NCBI RefSeq assembly: GCF_000158815.1
Contig: NZ_GG657738.1
Coordinates: 3,643,393-3,690,941 of the forward strand
Direction: 5' to 3'
Length of the DNA stretch: 47,549 nt
Source of the DNA: Micromonospora sp. ATCC 39149
GTDB lineage: Bacteria; Actinomycetota; Actinomycetes; Mycobacteriales; Micromonosporaceae
The stretch's first letter is position 1; the number at the start of each line of letters is the position of its first letter. Under the pieces are notes generated by a model, which worked only from the letters and a program-made list of their open reading frames with translations, ran no database searches and was not told the DNA's origin. Of this stretch, positions 1-9,444 are shown in pieces. A program made the position numbers and the translations under genes.

Positions 1-110
1 GCTCGATCGTGTCACCCTCTTTGACCAGCCAGGCGTTTGATCTCGCCCTCGGTCAGCCCCTCGCCCAGGTCGGGCAGGTTGAACTCCTTGATCCGCGACA
101 CGCCGCTCAC
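1..110 (-). pseudogene. 2-oxoacid dehydrogenase E2 (dihydrolipoyl acyltransferase), N-terminus only, frameshifted
   Basis: This is the start of the acyltransferase core of the E1/E2 complex encoded by the next two genes. The GTG at 110-108 overlaps the E1beta stop as GTGA, so translation is probably coupled. The opening KEFNLPDLGEGLTEGEI is a classic lipoyl-domain N-terminus. The reading frame then breaks. The frame as written gives KRLAGQRG and a stop, whereas shifting one base near positions 32-33 restores KR-WLVKEGDTIE, the expected continuation toward the lipoylated lysine. One extra C (CGCC instead of CGC) explains this. The rest of the gene lies outside the window, so I cannot tell a sequencing error from a real mutation. 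Family identity is certain, but the substrate (branched-chain 2-oxoacids or pyruvate) is not. Confidence 0.8.
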
Positions 111-1096
111 CACCTGAAAGCCCGGTCGACGGCGTCGAGCACCCGGTCGAGGTCCGGCAGGTACTCCTCCTCCACCCGGGACGCCGGGTAGGGGGTGTCG
201 AAGCCGGTCACCCGCAGTACCGGGGACTCCAGGGAGTAGAAGCACTCCTCGGTGATCCGGGCGGCGATCTCCGCGCCGAGGCCCAGGTTGCCCGGGGCCT
301 CGTGCACCACCACGCATCGGCCGGTGCGCCGCACCGACTCGTAGGCGGCGGTCAGGTCCAGGGGGGAGAGCGTGCGCAGGTCGACGACCTCCAGCTCCCG
401 GCCGTCCTCGGCCGCGGCGGTCGCCGCGTCCAGGCAGGTCCGCACCATCGGCCCGTACGCCAGTAAGGTGGCGTCGGTGCCGGCCCGGGCCACCCGGGCC
501 GAGTGCAGCGGGTACGCCTCGGCCAACGGGCCGTCCAGCTCCACCAGGCCCTTCTCCCAGTAGCGCCGCTTCGGCTCCAGGAAGACGATCGGGTCGTCCG
601 AGGCGATCGCCTGCTGGATCATCCAGTACGCGTCCTGCGGATTGGCGCAGGTCACGACCTTCAGGCCGGCGGTGTGCGCGAAGTACGCCTCCGGCGACTC
701 CGAGTGGTGCTCGACCGCGCCGATGCCACCCCCGTACGGGATGCGGATGACCATCGGGATGCGCACCTTGCCCTGCGAGCGGTAGTGCATCTTCGCCACC
801 TGCGACACGATCTGGTCGTACGCGGGGTAGACGAAGCCGTCGAACTGGATCTCGCAGACCGGGCGGAAGCCGCGGATGGCCAGGCCGACCGCAGTGCCGA
901 TGATGCCGGACTCGGCCAGCGGCGTGTCGATCACCCGCTGGTCGCCGAAGTCCTTCTGGAGCCCGTCGGTGATCCGGAAGACGCCGCCGAGCTTGCCGAC
1001 GTCCTCGCCCATGATGACGACCTTCTGGTCGTGCTCCAGGGCCCGACGCAGGCCGGTGTTGAGGGCCTTGCCGAGGGTGAGCGTCTCCGTGGCCAT
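107..1096 (-). CDS. 2-oxoacid dehydrogenase E1 component, beta subunit
   Basis: A 329-residue protein that matches the usual length of E1beta subunits of branched-chain 2-oxoacid or pyruvate dehydrogenases of the alpha2beta2 type. Visible signatures include GEDVGKLGGVFRITDGL near the N-terminus, IDTPLAESGIIGTAVGLA, FVYPAYDQIVSQVAKM, RIPYGGGIGAVEHHSE and, near the end, VVVHEAPGNLGLGAEIAA. The ATG at 1096 overlaps the E1alpha stop as TGATG, and the stop overlaps the E2 start, so the three genes form one coupled operon. With the alpha subunit it performs ThDP-dependent decarboxylation of a 2-oxoacid and transfers the acyl group to E2-bound lipoate in the cytosol. Whether the substrate is branched-chain or pyruvate cannot be settled from sequence alone. 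Confidence 0.95.
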   Translation of the reverse strand: MATETLTLGKALNTGLRRALEHDQKVVIMGEDVGKLGGVFRITDGLQKDFGDQRVIDTPLAESGIIGTAVGLAIRGFRPVCEIQFDGFVYPAYDQIVSQVAKMHYRSQGKVRIPMVIRIPYGGGIGAVEHHSESPEAYFAHTAGLKVVTCANPQDAYWMIQQAIASDDPIVFLEPKRRYWEKGLVELDGPLAEAYPLHSARVARAGTDATLLAYGPMVRTCLDAATAAAEDGRELEVVDLRTLSPLDLTAAYESVRRTGRCVVVHEAPGNLGLGAEIAARITEECFYSLESPVLRVTGFDTPYPASRVEEEYLPDLDRVLDAVDRAFRW

Positions 1097-2280
1097 CAGT
1101 GGGCGCTCCCTTCGAACGTCTCCAGGTAGCGGCTGAACTGCGCCCGCTGCTCGTCGAGCTCCGGGGACCCGTGGGGGTAGACGTGGTCGAACATCGTCAC
1201 CGGCTCGGGGTTGGGCATGGCGAGCACGCGCTCGCGCAGGTGCACCGACTCGGCGCGGGCCTGCTCGTCGACCTCGGCGAAGAACGACTCGTCGGCGATC
1301 TTCTGCTTCTCCAGGAACGCCTTCATCCGGGTGATCGGATCCTTGGCCTGCCAGGCCTCGACCTCGCTGGCGATCCGGTACCGGGTCGGGTCGTCGGAGG
1401 TGGTGTGCGCCCCCATCCGGTACGTGTACGCCTCGATCAGGCTCGGGCCCTGGCCGTGTCGCGCGTTGTCCAGCGCGTGCCGGGTCACCGCGTACGAGGC
1501 GAGCACGTCGTTGCCGTCCACCCGGACGCCGGGGAAGCCGAAGCCGCGCGCCCGCTGGTAGAGCGGGACTCGGGTCTGCCGTTCCAGGGGCTCGGAGATG
1601 GCGTACTGGTTGTTCTGGCAGAAGAACACCAGCGGGGCGTTGAAGACGCTGGCCCAGACGAACGCCTCGTTCACGTCGCCCTGGCTGGTCGCGCCGTCGC
1701 CGAAGTAGGCGATCACCGCCTCGCCGTCGTCGCCACCGGTCTTGCCGTCCATGTGGACGCCCATCGCGTACCCGGTGGCGTGTAGGGTCTGCGCCCCGAT
1801 CACGATCGTGTACATGTTGAACCTGAACTCGTTCGGGTCCCAGCCGCCCTGGTCGACGCCCCGGAACAGGCCGAGCGGCATGATCGGGTCGATGCCCCGG
1901 CAGTAGAGGACACCGTGCTCCCGATACGTCGGGAAGGCCATGTCCTGGCTGCGCAGCGCGCGCCCGGAGCCGACCTGTGCCGCCTCCTGGCCGAGCAGGC
2001 TGGCCCACAGCCCCAGCTCGCCCTGCCGCTGCAACGCGGTGGCCTCGGCGTCGAGCCTGCGGACCAGCACGAGGTCGCGGTACAGCCCGCGGTACTCCTC
2101 GTCGGTGAAGTCGACGCGGTACTCCGTGCCGTCCGGGCCGAACGCGCTCTCGACGCGCTCGCCGTCGGGGGTGAGTAGCTGTACGAGTTCCGGGTTGCCG
2201 CCAGCCGGCGCGGCCGATCGCTTGGCACGGGGTGCGGCTCGCCGGCCGCGGGTGGTGACCCCGGGGTCGCCCTTTGCCAT
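1096..2280 (-). CDS. 2-oxoacid dehydrogenase E1 component, alpha subunit
   Basis: A 394-residue ThDP-binding subunit. The cofactor motif is GDGATSQGDVNEAF starting at residue 194, ending with FCQNNQYAIS around residues 221-228, the GDG-N(about 28)-N arrangement of the family. Other family landmarks are GQEAAQVGSG, MAFPTYREHG and TYRMGAHTTSDDPTRYR (the phosphorylation-loop region of eukaryotic homologues). I chose the ATG at 2280 because GGAGAG lies just upstream and because the residues above it are low-complexity Arg-rich and not family-like. It is the first gene of the E1alpha-E1beta-E2 operon. Enzymes of this type feed branched-chain acyl-CoA or acetyl-CoA into metabolism and, in actinomycetes, branched fatty acids. 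The function assignment is firm and the substrate is not. Confidence 0.95.
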   Translation of the reverse strand: MAKGDPGVTTRGRRAAPRAKRSAAPAGGNPELVQLLTPDGERVESAFGPDGTEYRVDFTDEEYRGLYRDLVLVRRLDAEATALQRQGELGLWASLLGQEAAQVGSGRALRSQDMAFPTYREHGVLYCRGIDPIMPLGLFRGVDQGGWDPNEFRFNMYTIVIGAQTLHATGYAMGVHMDGKTGGDDGEAVIAYFGDGATSQGDVNEAFVWASVFNAPLVFFCQNNQYAISEPLERQTRVPLYQRARGFGFPGVRVDGNDVLASYAVTRHALDNARHGQGPSLIEAYTYRMGAHTTSDDPTRYRIASEVEAWQAKDPITRMKAFLEKQKIADESFFAEVDEQARAESVHLRERVLAMPNPEPVTMFDHVYPHGSPELDEQRAQFSRYLETFEGSAH

Positions 2281-2790
2281 CCGTCTCTCCCTGTCGTGGT
2301 CTGCGCCGGCACCGGGGGTGACCCGCTCCGCGCAGTGCGTGCACCCACCCGGCTGGTGCCGGGCTGGTTCCTGGCGGCCGCGCCTAGCCCCGGTGAGGGT
2401 TGCCGCGCGGCGTGAGCCGGATTCCGTGCGAACCCGGTTCGGGAGCGCCGGCGCCGTACCGCGCCTGCCGCGGGGTGCGCGGAGGTCGTGGCTGCGTTGC
2501 CGTCGTGCCACAAATCATGGCAGAGGAGGTGAGCGGGCCCACAGTACGCCCGCCCGGTTTCCGGGTGCTGTCGGTTTTGCGGCTGGCGGGGCCGTTTGTC
2601 GGCAGGCGGATCGCGACTTGGCAGGGCGGGTCGGACAATTTGTGTGTCGACACGCGGTGGCTCCTGGTGAACTGGCCGTCACTGGGTCAAGCTGATGATG
2701 CCGGGCGGGTGTTTCATGACCTTATGCCCGTTTCTTACTGGTTGATCGCCGCCCGCCCCGTACCGGTGATCGACGACGAGGAGTATGTGC
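2281..2790. other. Divergent intergenic region
   Basis: About 510 bases separate the E1alpha gene (left, minus) from the gene at 2791 (right, plus), so promoters for both should lie here. I see the 10-base palindrome GTGTCGACAC at 2644-2653 and a GAGGAG ribosome-binding site at 2778-2783 for the right-hand gene. An open frame on the plus strand crosses the whole interval but lacks a ribosome-binding site and family-like sequence, so I do not call it. Confidence 0.5.
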
Positions 2791-3680
2791 GTGTCTCAGC
2801 CAGATGAGGATCCCACCGTGCCGCTGCTCGGCCGGCACCGTGCCAACGGGGGCGGCTACCGCCGTGTCGTCGGGGCGCACCGCGCCCCCGGCTCCGGCGG
2901 CCCGGGGCGGGGCTACCTCTTCACGGTCGCCCTGCTCGCCGGCACCGCCTCGATGCCGATCCTCGCCGCCATCAGCACCGGGTCGGCCACGGTGGGCAGC
3001 ACCGCGCTGCCCGATAGCAGCACCCCATTTCTACCCTCACGCCCTCCGTCGGGCCCGGTGTCGTGCCGGTGCCGGCGGTCGGGCAGCCCGCGTCACCCCG
3101 TCCACCCTGCCGGCCACGGATCGTGGTGCCCAAGCCGGGCGGCCGGGGTCAGAGCTCCGTAGCCGCACCGCGCCGGTCGCGCCGGCCGCCTCCGACCGGT
3201 CGGACCCCGACGCGGTGCACCGCCACCGCCCCCGGTGCCGACCCTGCCCCTGCCGCCCGCCGTGACCCGACCCCCACCCCGACGCCAAACCCCTCCCCGG
3301 TCCCGGCACCGACCGACGGGCCGACCGGGGAGCCGACGCCGTCGGCCGAGCCGACGACGACCCTCTCCGCCTCGGCGCAGGTGCCGTCCCCGTCGTCCGG
3401 CACCGAACCGACCGTGACGGCGGAGCCGCCCGCCGACCCCCGCCCGTCGGCAAGTCCCCGTCCGACGCCCAGTCCCCGTCCGACGGCTAGTGCGGAGCCT
3501 TCCGCGGAACCCGGGCCGACGGCGAGCCCCGGCCCGACCGTGAACGCGCCGACCGTGGACACGAGGTCGGCCGCAGATCCTGAGCCGGCCGACGAGCCCA
3601 GCCCGGCGCCGCAGACCCCGGCCGTTCCGCCCCGGCCTACCGTCCTCGCCTCAGCTTCCCCGGCCGAGCCCGCCCGATGA
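2791..3680 (+). pseudogene. Membrane-anchored Pro/Thr/Ser-rich protein, apparently frameshifted
   Basis: I do not recognise a family. From the GTG at 2791 (GAGGAG seven bases upstream; the ATG at 2785 is too close) the frame gives about 80 residues with a polar start, a basic stretch and one hydrophobic segment (FTVALLAGTASMPILAAI), like a signal anchor. After about position 3020 this frame loses protein character and stops at 3160. A second frame, open from 3018, continues with TLTPSVGPGVVPVPAV and ends in a long tail of PTP, PSP and AEP repeats typical of exported wall-spanning linkers, stopping at 3680. A third frame looks better between about 3085 and 3240, so more than one indel is possible. 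The best reading is one secreted linker-type protein broken by small indels. Two unrelated short genes is the alternative. Confidence 0.45.
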
Positions 3681-3816
3681 GGGCTGTCGCCGCCGGCCCG
3701 CACGCCCATCAAGGTCATGCTCGATCACGGAAGCGGTGGCCCCACGGCGCGACGGATGCCACTGCTTCCCGGATCGAGCGTGACCATGGTCCAGGGCCTC
3801 GGCGGAGAATGCGGAG

Positions 3817-4476
3817 ATGGGAGCGACAGGACTGAGCGGACCTGATCGGCCCGCAGGCGGAGGGGCACCTTCCCGCGTCACGGTCGCCCCGCCGGGCCCG
3901 AGCCTGCGCGCCGCCCGCCTGATCACCGAGCTGACCGCGCCCGCAGTCCTGGTGACCACGCTGACGGTGCTGATCGGCTGGCACGGCGGCAGGAGCGGCG
4001 GGCACGGGCTGGCCTGGGGGCTGCTCGCCACCGTCTTCGCCAGCGGGATCCCGTTCGCGTACATCGTCGGCGGGGTGCGCCGCGGTCGACTCACCGACCA
4101 CCACGTCGGCGTACGCGAGCAGCGCCGCCTGCCGCTGCTGTTCGGGCTGACCTCGACGGCGGGCGGGTGGGCGCTGCTCGCCGCGCTCGGCGCGCCCCGC
4201 CCGTTGCTGGCGCTGGTGGCGGCGGGCGTGGTGGGTCTCGTGGTGGCGGTGACGGTGAGCCACTGGTGGAAGATGTCGATCCACACGGCGGTCGCCGCCG
4301 GCGCGGTGGTGGTGCTGGTGCTCACCTTCGGCCCGCTGCTGCTGACCGCCGCTCCGCTGCCGGTGTTGGCCGGCTGGTCCCGGGTACGGCTGCGAGCCCA
4401 CACCGTGCCCCAGGTGCTGGTCGGCGGCACCGTAGGCGGGCTGGTGGCCGGAGTCGTCTACGGCGCGCTCGGCTGA
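3817..4476 (+). CDS. PAP2-superfamily-like integral membrane protein
   Basis: A 219-residue protein with a Pro/Gly-rich N-terminal tail of about 30 residues and five to six hydrophobic segments. The C-terminal half carries features of the PAP2 phosphatase superfamily: HWWKMSIHTAVAAG resembles the central histidine motif and GWSRVRLRAHTVPQVLVG resembles the SR-x5-H motif, with Gln where many members have Asp, as in several actinobacterial homologues. It would act in the cytoplasmic membrane on a lipid phosphate or pyrophosphate. The gene stands alone, with 136 bases before it and the convergent gene 4550-5770 after it. The superfamily call is reasonable, the activity is unproven, and loss of the last motif residue may mean altered activity. 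Confidence 0.6.
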   Translation: MGATGLSGPDRPAGGGAPSRVTVAPPGPSLRAARLITELTAPAVLVTTLTVLIGWHGGRSGGHGLAWGLLATVFASGIPFAYIVGGVRRGRLTDHHVGVREQRRLPLLFGLTSTAGGWALLAALGAPRPLLALVAAGVVGLVVAVTVSHWWKMSIHTAVAAGAVVVLVLTFGPLLLTAAPLPVLAGWSRVRLRAHTVPQVLVGGTVGGLVAGVVYGALG

Positions 4477-4549
4477 GCGCCCACCGCCCCGGCCCGGCCA
4501 CCGCCCCGGCCCGCTCACCGCCCGGCCTGCGCTCGACGGCAGCCGTGGG

Positions 4550-5770
4550 TCAGGCCCCGTCGTCGGCGAGCCGGTGCCGGTTCGCCTCGATCCAGGCGTT
4601 CAGGGCGGCCGGGTCGTCCGGGTCCACCCCGTCGGCCATCAGCTGGGCCACCGCCGCCGTGGCGGCGCTGCGCCGTTCGCCGGTGGAGTAGAGCCGGGCG
4701 AACTCGGGGATCATCTCCTCGATCGCGGTGTCGGTCCGGGCTGCCGCCGCCTGCGGCAGCCCTTTGCGCCGGGCCGCGTACGCGGCCCAGCCGCGCAGCA
4801 CCCGGGGCAGCATCGCCGCGTCGTCCATGTCGAGCACGGCCCGCCGGTGCACCCAGTCCAGCAGAAACAGCTCGGCCACGGTGGGGCTCCAGCGCAGCGG
4901 GTCGGCGTCGGGGAAGCTCGCCGCGTGGTCGAGCAGCAGGCTGAGGCAGAAGTGCAGCGAGGCAAGCCCCGCGCCGTCGGACGGGTCCAGGTCGTAGCGG
5001 GTGGCCTCGGGCGAGGCGAGGAACGCCCGAACCAGCTCCGTGCGCTGGTCGCCGGAGAGCGGCTCGGCGTCCCGGGTGGCCCCGGCGGGCGACGGGGGCA
5101 GCAGCGCCAGCCGGGCACCGGCCAGCGCCCGGTCGGTGGCGAGGGAACCCTCGGCGGGCAGCTCGCCCAGGTCGTCGGTGACGGCCAGGTGCCGGCCGAC
5201 CTCGCCGCGCATCCGGGCCGGGTCCTCCTCGCGGAACCAGGTCAGCTCGTCGCCGTCGACCATCTCCCGGACCTGGTCGACGATGCGCCCGGCGGGGCCG
5301 CCGACGAAGACGTCCTTGGTGATGCCGATGTTGTGGTCGACCAGGGCCACCAGCGCGTGCTCGGGACCGCCGGCGGCGTCGTCGTAGGCGAACGTCGCCA
5401 GGTAGGAGGTCTGGTCGCCGTACACGTCGCCGTAGCACCAGGTGCCGGTGAGGTGCACCCGGCCGAGGTGCGCGGACCAGGCCGGGACCAGGGTGCCGGC
5501 GTTGACCCTCGCCGCGCCCTCGGCGTCGGGCACCAGGGCGGCGAAGACGGAGCGGATGGTCCTCGCCGCGGCCGTGCGGCGGCGGGAGGTGGCGACGAGG
5601 AAGCCCGTGACGAACTCCCGGACGGCCGCCTGCCGGTCGGTTTCCGCGACCGAGTAGACGCTGCCGAGCAGCGCCGCGCCGAGCATCTCGGCATCGAGGG
5701 CGGTGTCGAGCCTGGTCACGTCGCGTGCGGCGTGCAGCACCGCGTCGTAGGGGGTCTGAGGCGTGGCCAT
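4550..5770 (-). CDS. Conserved actinobacterial protein of unknown function
   Basis: A 406-residue soluble protein with no signal peptide or membrane segment. I do not recognise a named domain. It is acidic, rich in helices and Ala/Leu, and has conserved-looking stretches such as GTWCYGDVYGDQTSYLATF and ALVDHNIGITKDVFVGGPAG in the middle and a helical C-terminal half with many Trp and Arg residues. The ATG at 5770 lies 54 bases downstream of the GTPase stop at 5825 on the same strand, so it is likely co-transcribed with the GTPase pair and may serve them. Codon use matches its neighbours. It ends convergently with the PAP2-like gene, leaving about 70 bases between them. Confidence 0.7.
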   Translation of the reverse strand: MATPQTPYDAVLHAARDVTRLDTALDAEMLGAALLGSVYSVAETDRQAAVREFVTGFLVATSRRRTAAARTIRSVFAALVPDAEGAARVNAGTLVPAWSAHLGRVHLTGTWCYGDVYGDQTSYLATFAYDDAAGGPEHALVALVDHNIGITKDVFVGGPAGRIVDQVREMVDGDELTWFREEDPARMRGEVGRHLAVTDDLGELPAEGSLATDRALAGARLALLPPSPAGATRDAEPLSGDQRTELVRAFLASPEATRYDLDPSDGAGLASLHFCLSLLLDHAASFPDADPLRWSPTVAELFLLDWVHRRAVLDMDDAAMLPRVLRGWAAYAARRKGLPQAAAARTDTAIEEMIPEFARLYSTGERRSAATAAVAQLMADGVDPDDPAALNAWIEANRHRLADDGA

Positions 5771-5824
5771 GCGTCGACCCTACGCCCGCCGGCGGCCCCC
5801 GAACAGCGAAGAAGACCCCGGTAG

Positions 5825-7517
5825 TCAGCGGCGGGCGGCCTCGCGCAACGCCTGCTGTGCCTGCCCGTGGCGGGCCAGCACCGTCCGCACCGGCTCCAAC
5901 ACGTACTCCCGCCCGACGGCGCCGACGGCGAGGGTGAGGCGCTGCTCGGCCCGGCCGCGCGCCCGGCGGGCCGCCCACCGCACGACGGGCCTGGTCAGCG
6001 CCGCCACCAGCAGCCCGGCGAGGAGGCCGCCGAGCAGCAGCAACGTGGGCAGCGGGGCCTCGCCTACCCGGGGATCGTCGAGGGCCGGCAGCCCGAGGAC
6101 GCGCAGCGCGTAGCCGAGCGCGAGCCAACCGAGGCCGGCGACGGCCGCGACGGTGACCAGCCACTGCACCCCGCCGACGATCCGCCACCAGGCGGGCCGG
6201 CGGCCCATCCCGAGGTCGGTCTGGGCCACCGCGCGGTCCAGGGCGTCGCAGGTCGTCCAGCCGGGACCGGGCGGCGGTGGTCACCGCGGCGGCCCAGGGG
6301 TCGGGCAGGCCGGCGCCGGCGTGGTCGGCCACCGCGCGCACGGCCAGCCCCAGCGCCGAGCGCTGCGCGGCGGTCGGATCGGGTACGGAGGTCGCGGCGA
6401 CCAGGCTCTCCGCCGGGTCACCGGCGTCGCCGCCCGTGGGCGGGCCGGGCAGGTGTAGCCGGCGCAGCGGGTCGTGGCGCAAATGTCGCCAGCTGCTCAC
6501 CAGCGGCCAACCAGTGCTTGCGGCGGCCCGGTGCCGGTACGCCCCCTCGACCGCCGCCGCCACCGCCGGCACCCCGGCCACCCCGGCCAGCGCCCGGCCC
6601 AGCCCGGAGGCGGTCGGCCCGTCCGTCGGGTCGGCCGTGGGCTCGGCGGCGACCAGCTCGGCCAGCCCGGCGACGACCGTGTCCACGTCGCCGGCGAGGC
6701 GACGCAGGGCGGCCTGCCGCTCGGCGACCGTACGCTCCAGGGTGGCCCGCAGGTCGGTGATCCCGGACGGGTCGACGGCGGTGGTGGCCAGCAGCGGCAC
6801 CCCGCCCAGCCCGTCGGCGTCGAGCAGCCGGCGCAGGTCGTCCAGGACGCGGGGCAGCTCGGCCGGGGGCAGCCGGTCGGCCTGGTTGAGCACGACCAGC
6901 GTCACGTCCCGGTGCCGGTGGAACTCGCGCAGGTAGCTGGTGTGGATCACCCGGTCGGCGTACTTCTGCGGGTCGACGACCCAGACCACCAGGTCGACCA
7001 GGCCGAGCAGGCGGTCCACCTCCAGCCGGTGCGACCGCTGCACCGAGTCGAAGTCGGGCAGGTCGAGCAGAACCAGCCCGTGCAGGGCCGACTCGTCGTC
7101 GCCGTCGAGCGCGCTCTCCCGGACGAACCGGTGCCGGGGCAGCACGCCGGTCCAGTCGAGCAGTCGGTTCGCGCCGTCGAGCGGGCCCCAGACGCAGGCG
7201 TGCGCCACCCCGGTGGTGGGGCGGCGCACCCCGACCGGGGAGAGGTCGAGCCGGGCGAGCGCGTTGAACAGGCTGGACTTGCCGCTGCCGGTGGCACCGG
7301 CGAGGGCGACGACCGTGTGGTCGCGGGAGAGGGCGAGCCGGGTGCCGGCCCGCTCGACGAGGGTGTGCGCGGGCACGAGCTGGGTGTCCGGGAGCTGGCC
7401 GTCGGCCGCGTCGAGGAACCAGCGGACGGCCGTCAGGCGGGCGATCAGCACGTCCGGGTCGACTCGCTGGTCGCCCCGCAGTGCCTCGCGCACCCGGCCG
7501 ACGATGTTGGGGCTCAC
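5825..7517 (-). pseudogene. Membrane-tethered P-loop GTPase (YfjP/dynamin-like type), frameshifted
   Basis: The first about 420 residues read from the GTG at 7517, which overlaps the upstream gene's stop as GTGA. They contain the Walker A motif AGATGSGKSSL (Lys80), the G3-like DLPDFDSV and the G4-like VVLNQAD. Near 6246-6252 the frame breaks: LDDLR is followed by nonsense, while another frame resumes with DALDRAVAQTDLGMGRRPAWW and runs to 5825 through two strong transmembrane segments and a basic tail. Two missing bases (or one extra) explain it, and repaired length would be about 564 residues. Such proteins sit on the inner face of the membrane in pairs with a second GTPase, here the adjacent gene. 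Intact sequence on both sides makes a recent mutation or sequence error more likely than old decay. Confidence 0.8.
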
Positions 7518-9361
7518 CGGGCCCCGCCTTCCGGGATGAGCGCCGAGGGCAGGGTCGCGGCGCCGGCGGCAGCCAGGCCACTGCGGTGCCGCGCCTCCTC
7601 CACCCGGTCGGCCGCCGCCCGCAGAGCGTCCCCGGCGTCCGCCGCCGGACGCGTCGTCGCCGTTCGGGACAGGAACCGGGTGGCCTCCGCGTCGAGCAGC
7701 TCGCGGATCCGCCCCAGCAGGTCGCTCCGGGCCTTCGCGGCCAGCGTACGCACCGCCTGGTCGCCGAAGATCGCCTGGAGTACGACCTGCCCGGCGGTCG
7801 TGGTGCCGGCCCCGGCGGCGACCTCCAGCCCGGTCGGGATGAACGCCGTCGAGGCGAACACGGCGATCATCACGGCCAGCCCGGTGGCGTTCACCGCGTA
7901 CGCGGCCGTGCGGGCCACGAACCGCCGGTCGGCGCCCTCGGCCCGGACCAGCGCCAGCACCTCGCGTTGCCAGTCCCGGACCAGTCGTTCGGCGCGGTCG
8001 GAAAAGTCGGTGCCCGGGTGGGCGAGCGGCGGGTCCAGCAGGGCCGCACCGGCGGGGTGTGCCCGCCACCCGGTGTACGCGTTCTCGGCCGCCTCGGCGG
8101 CTGCCCCGCGCAGCAGTGTGACGAGCTGCGACTCGATGGCGTCACGCAGCTCGGTGGCGGGGGCGGGCCGGCCGGTCACCGTCGCCACGAGTCGGTCCCG
8201 CAGCCGGCCGATCCGCGCCTCCAGGTTGCGGAAGAACTGGCCGGTGCCGACGAACTCCTGCCAGCGGACGAGTACCTCGCCGCGCAGCATCCGGCCGTCC
8301 TTGAGGCCCTGCTCCACGGTCCGCTCGGCCGCCTGGTAAGCGGCCACGACCCGCTCGTCGAGGGCGTCGGCGCCGGCTCCCTGCTCGTCGGCGGCGTCGG
8401 CCAGGCCCGCGGCGGCGGGGCCCAGCGCGGCCAGCGCGCCGTCCAGGGTCTGCCGGACGACGGTGGCGCGGGCCCCGGCGTCGGCGGCCAGCCGGGAGAA
8501 CCAGGTGCTCAGCGGCTCGGTGATCTTGTCCGGCAGGAGGCCCTGGCCGTCGACCCAGGTTTCCGGGAGGACGAACAGGGGCGCCGCGCCGAGGCCGTGG
8601 GCGGCGAGCATCTCGGCCAGGTGGGCGGCCACCTCGTCGGTGGCCTCCGCCGGCACCCGGTCGAGCACCATGGCGATCACCACGCCCCGGGCGCGGGCGG
8701 TGTGCAGCAGCTCCCAGGGGACCGCGTCGGCGTACCGGGCGGCGGTGGTGACGAAGAGCCAGAGGTCGGCGGCGGCGAGGAGCTGGTTGGCGAGCGCACG
8801 GTTGGCGTCGACCACCGAGTCGATGTCGGGGGCGTCGAGGAAGGCCAGCCCGGCGGGCAGCGCCGGGGCCGTCACGATCTGGAGGGTGTTCGGGTCCTCG
8901 CTCGGCTCGCTGGTGCGGGTGAGGCCGGGCAGCAGCTCGCCCTGCCGGAACCAGCAGGAGTCGGCCGGGTTGCACACGAGCACCGGTGAGCGGGTGGTCG
9001 GCCGGAGCACCCCGGCGGCGCTGACGCGGGCTTGGACGAGGCTGTTGACCAGGGTCGACTTGCCGGCCCCGGTGGAGCCGCCGACGACCACGAGTAGCGG
9101 CGCGTCGAGCCGGGCGAGGCGCGGCAGGAGATAGTCGTCGAGTTGCGCGGTCAAGCTCGCGCCGACCTGCCGGGCCGCCTCGGCCGAGGGCAGGGCGAGC
9201 GGGAACCGGGCCGCGCCGATCGCGGCCCGCAGGGCGGTGAGCGCGGCGGGCAGGCCTTCTCCGGAAGGGCCGGACGGGTCCTCCCCGGCATCCCCCATGC
9301 CGGTACGGGCGGCGACGGCGGGCGAACCGGTTCCGATGGCGGGATCGCCGTGCGTCGTCAC
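7514..9361 (-). CDS. Dynamin-like/Era-like GTPase with C-terminal membrane segments
   Basis: Translation from the GTG at 9361 gives about 615 residues. No start has a clear ribosome-binding site, and the ATG at 9298 is an alternative. Walker A is GGSTGAGKST (Lys101), the G3-like site is DAPDIDSV, and the typical NKxD is replaced by LDRVP, as often seen in this loose family. A helical middle region is followed by a hydrophobic segment around AVNATGLAVMIAVFASTAFIP and an amphipathic C-terminus. The stop overlaps the next GTPase start as GTGA, so the two are made together and probably act as a heteromeric membrane-associated GTPase. It is divergent from dnaK, and its start lies only about 60 bases from the first HAIR-like site. 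Cellular role unknown; membrane remodelling or stress are guesses from family resemblance. Confidence 0.8.
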   Translation of the reverse strand: MTTHGDPAIGTGSPAVAARTGMGDAGEDPSGPSGEGLPAALTALRAAIGAARFPLALPSAEAARQVGASLTAQLDDYLLPRLARLDAPLLVVVGGSTGAGKSTLVNSLVQARVSAAGVLRPTTRSPVLVCNPADSCWFRQGELLPGLTRTSEPSEDPNTLQIVTAPALPAGLAFLDAPDIDSVVDANRALANQLLAAADLWLFVTTAARYADAVPWELLHTARARGVVIAMVLDRVPAEATDEVAAHLAEMLAAHGLGAAPLFVLPETWVDGQGLLPDKITEPLSTWFSRLAADAGARATVVRQTLDGALAALGPAAAGLADAADEQGAGADALDERVVAAYQAAERTVEQGLKDGRMLRGEVLVRWQEFVGTGQFFRNLEARIGRLRDRLVATVTGRPAPATELRDAIESQLVTLLRGAAAEAAENAYTGWRAHPAGAALLDPPLAHPGTDFSDRAERLVRDWQREVLALVRAEGADRRFVARTAAYAVNATGLAVMIAVFASTAFIPTGLEVAAGAGTTTAGQVVLQAIFGDQAVRTLAAKARSDLLGRIRELLDAEATRFLSRTATTRPAADAGDALRAAADRVEEARHRSGLAAAGAATLPSALIPEGGAR

Positions 9362-9419
9362 CGCTAAAGCGTGCCCGACCGGCGCAGGGTAATACAACCG
9401 GGCTCCCCCGAACGCGAGG

Positions 9420-9438
9420 TTGCGTCGGGTCGACTCAA
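9420..9438 (+). promoter_or_regulatory. HAIR-like HspR operator (imperfect), distal dnaK site
   Basis: TTGCGT-N7-ACTCAA, one mismatch from the HAIR half-site TTGAGT on the left arm and perfect on the right. It lies 52 bases upstream of the better site and just upstream of the predicted -35. Multiple HAIR motifs are known upstream of dnaK in streptomycetes. Confidence 0.6.
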
Positions 9439-9444
9439 CTCGAC

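Noticed and set aside
2400..2807. Plus-strand frame of 135 codons in the divergent spacer
   Set aside because: No Shine-Dalgarno, no third-position G/C preference, overlaps the real gene start.
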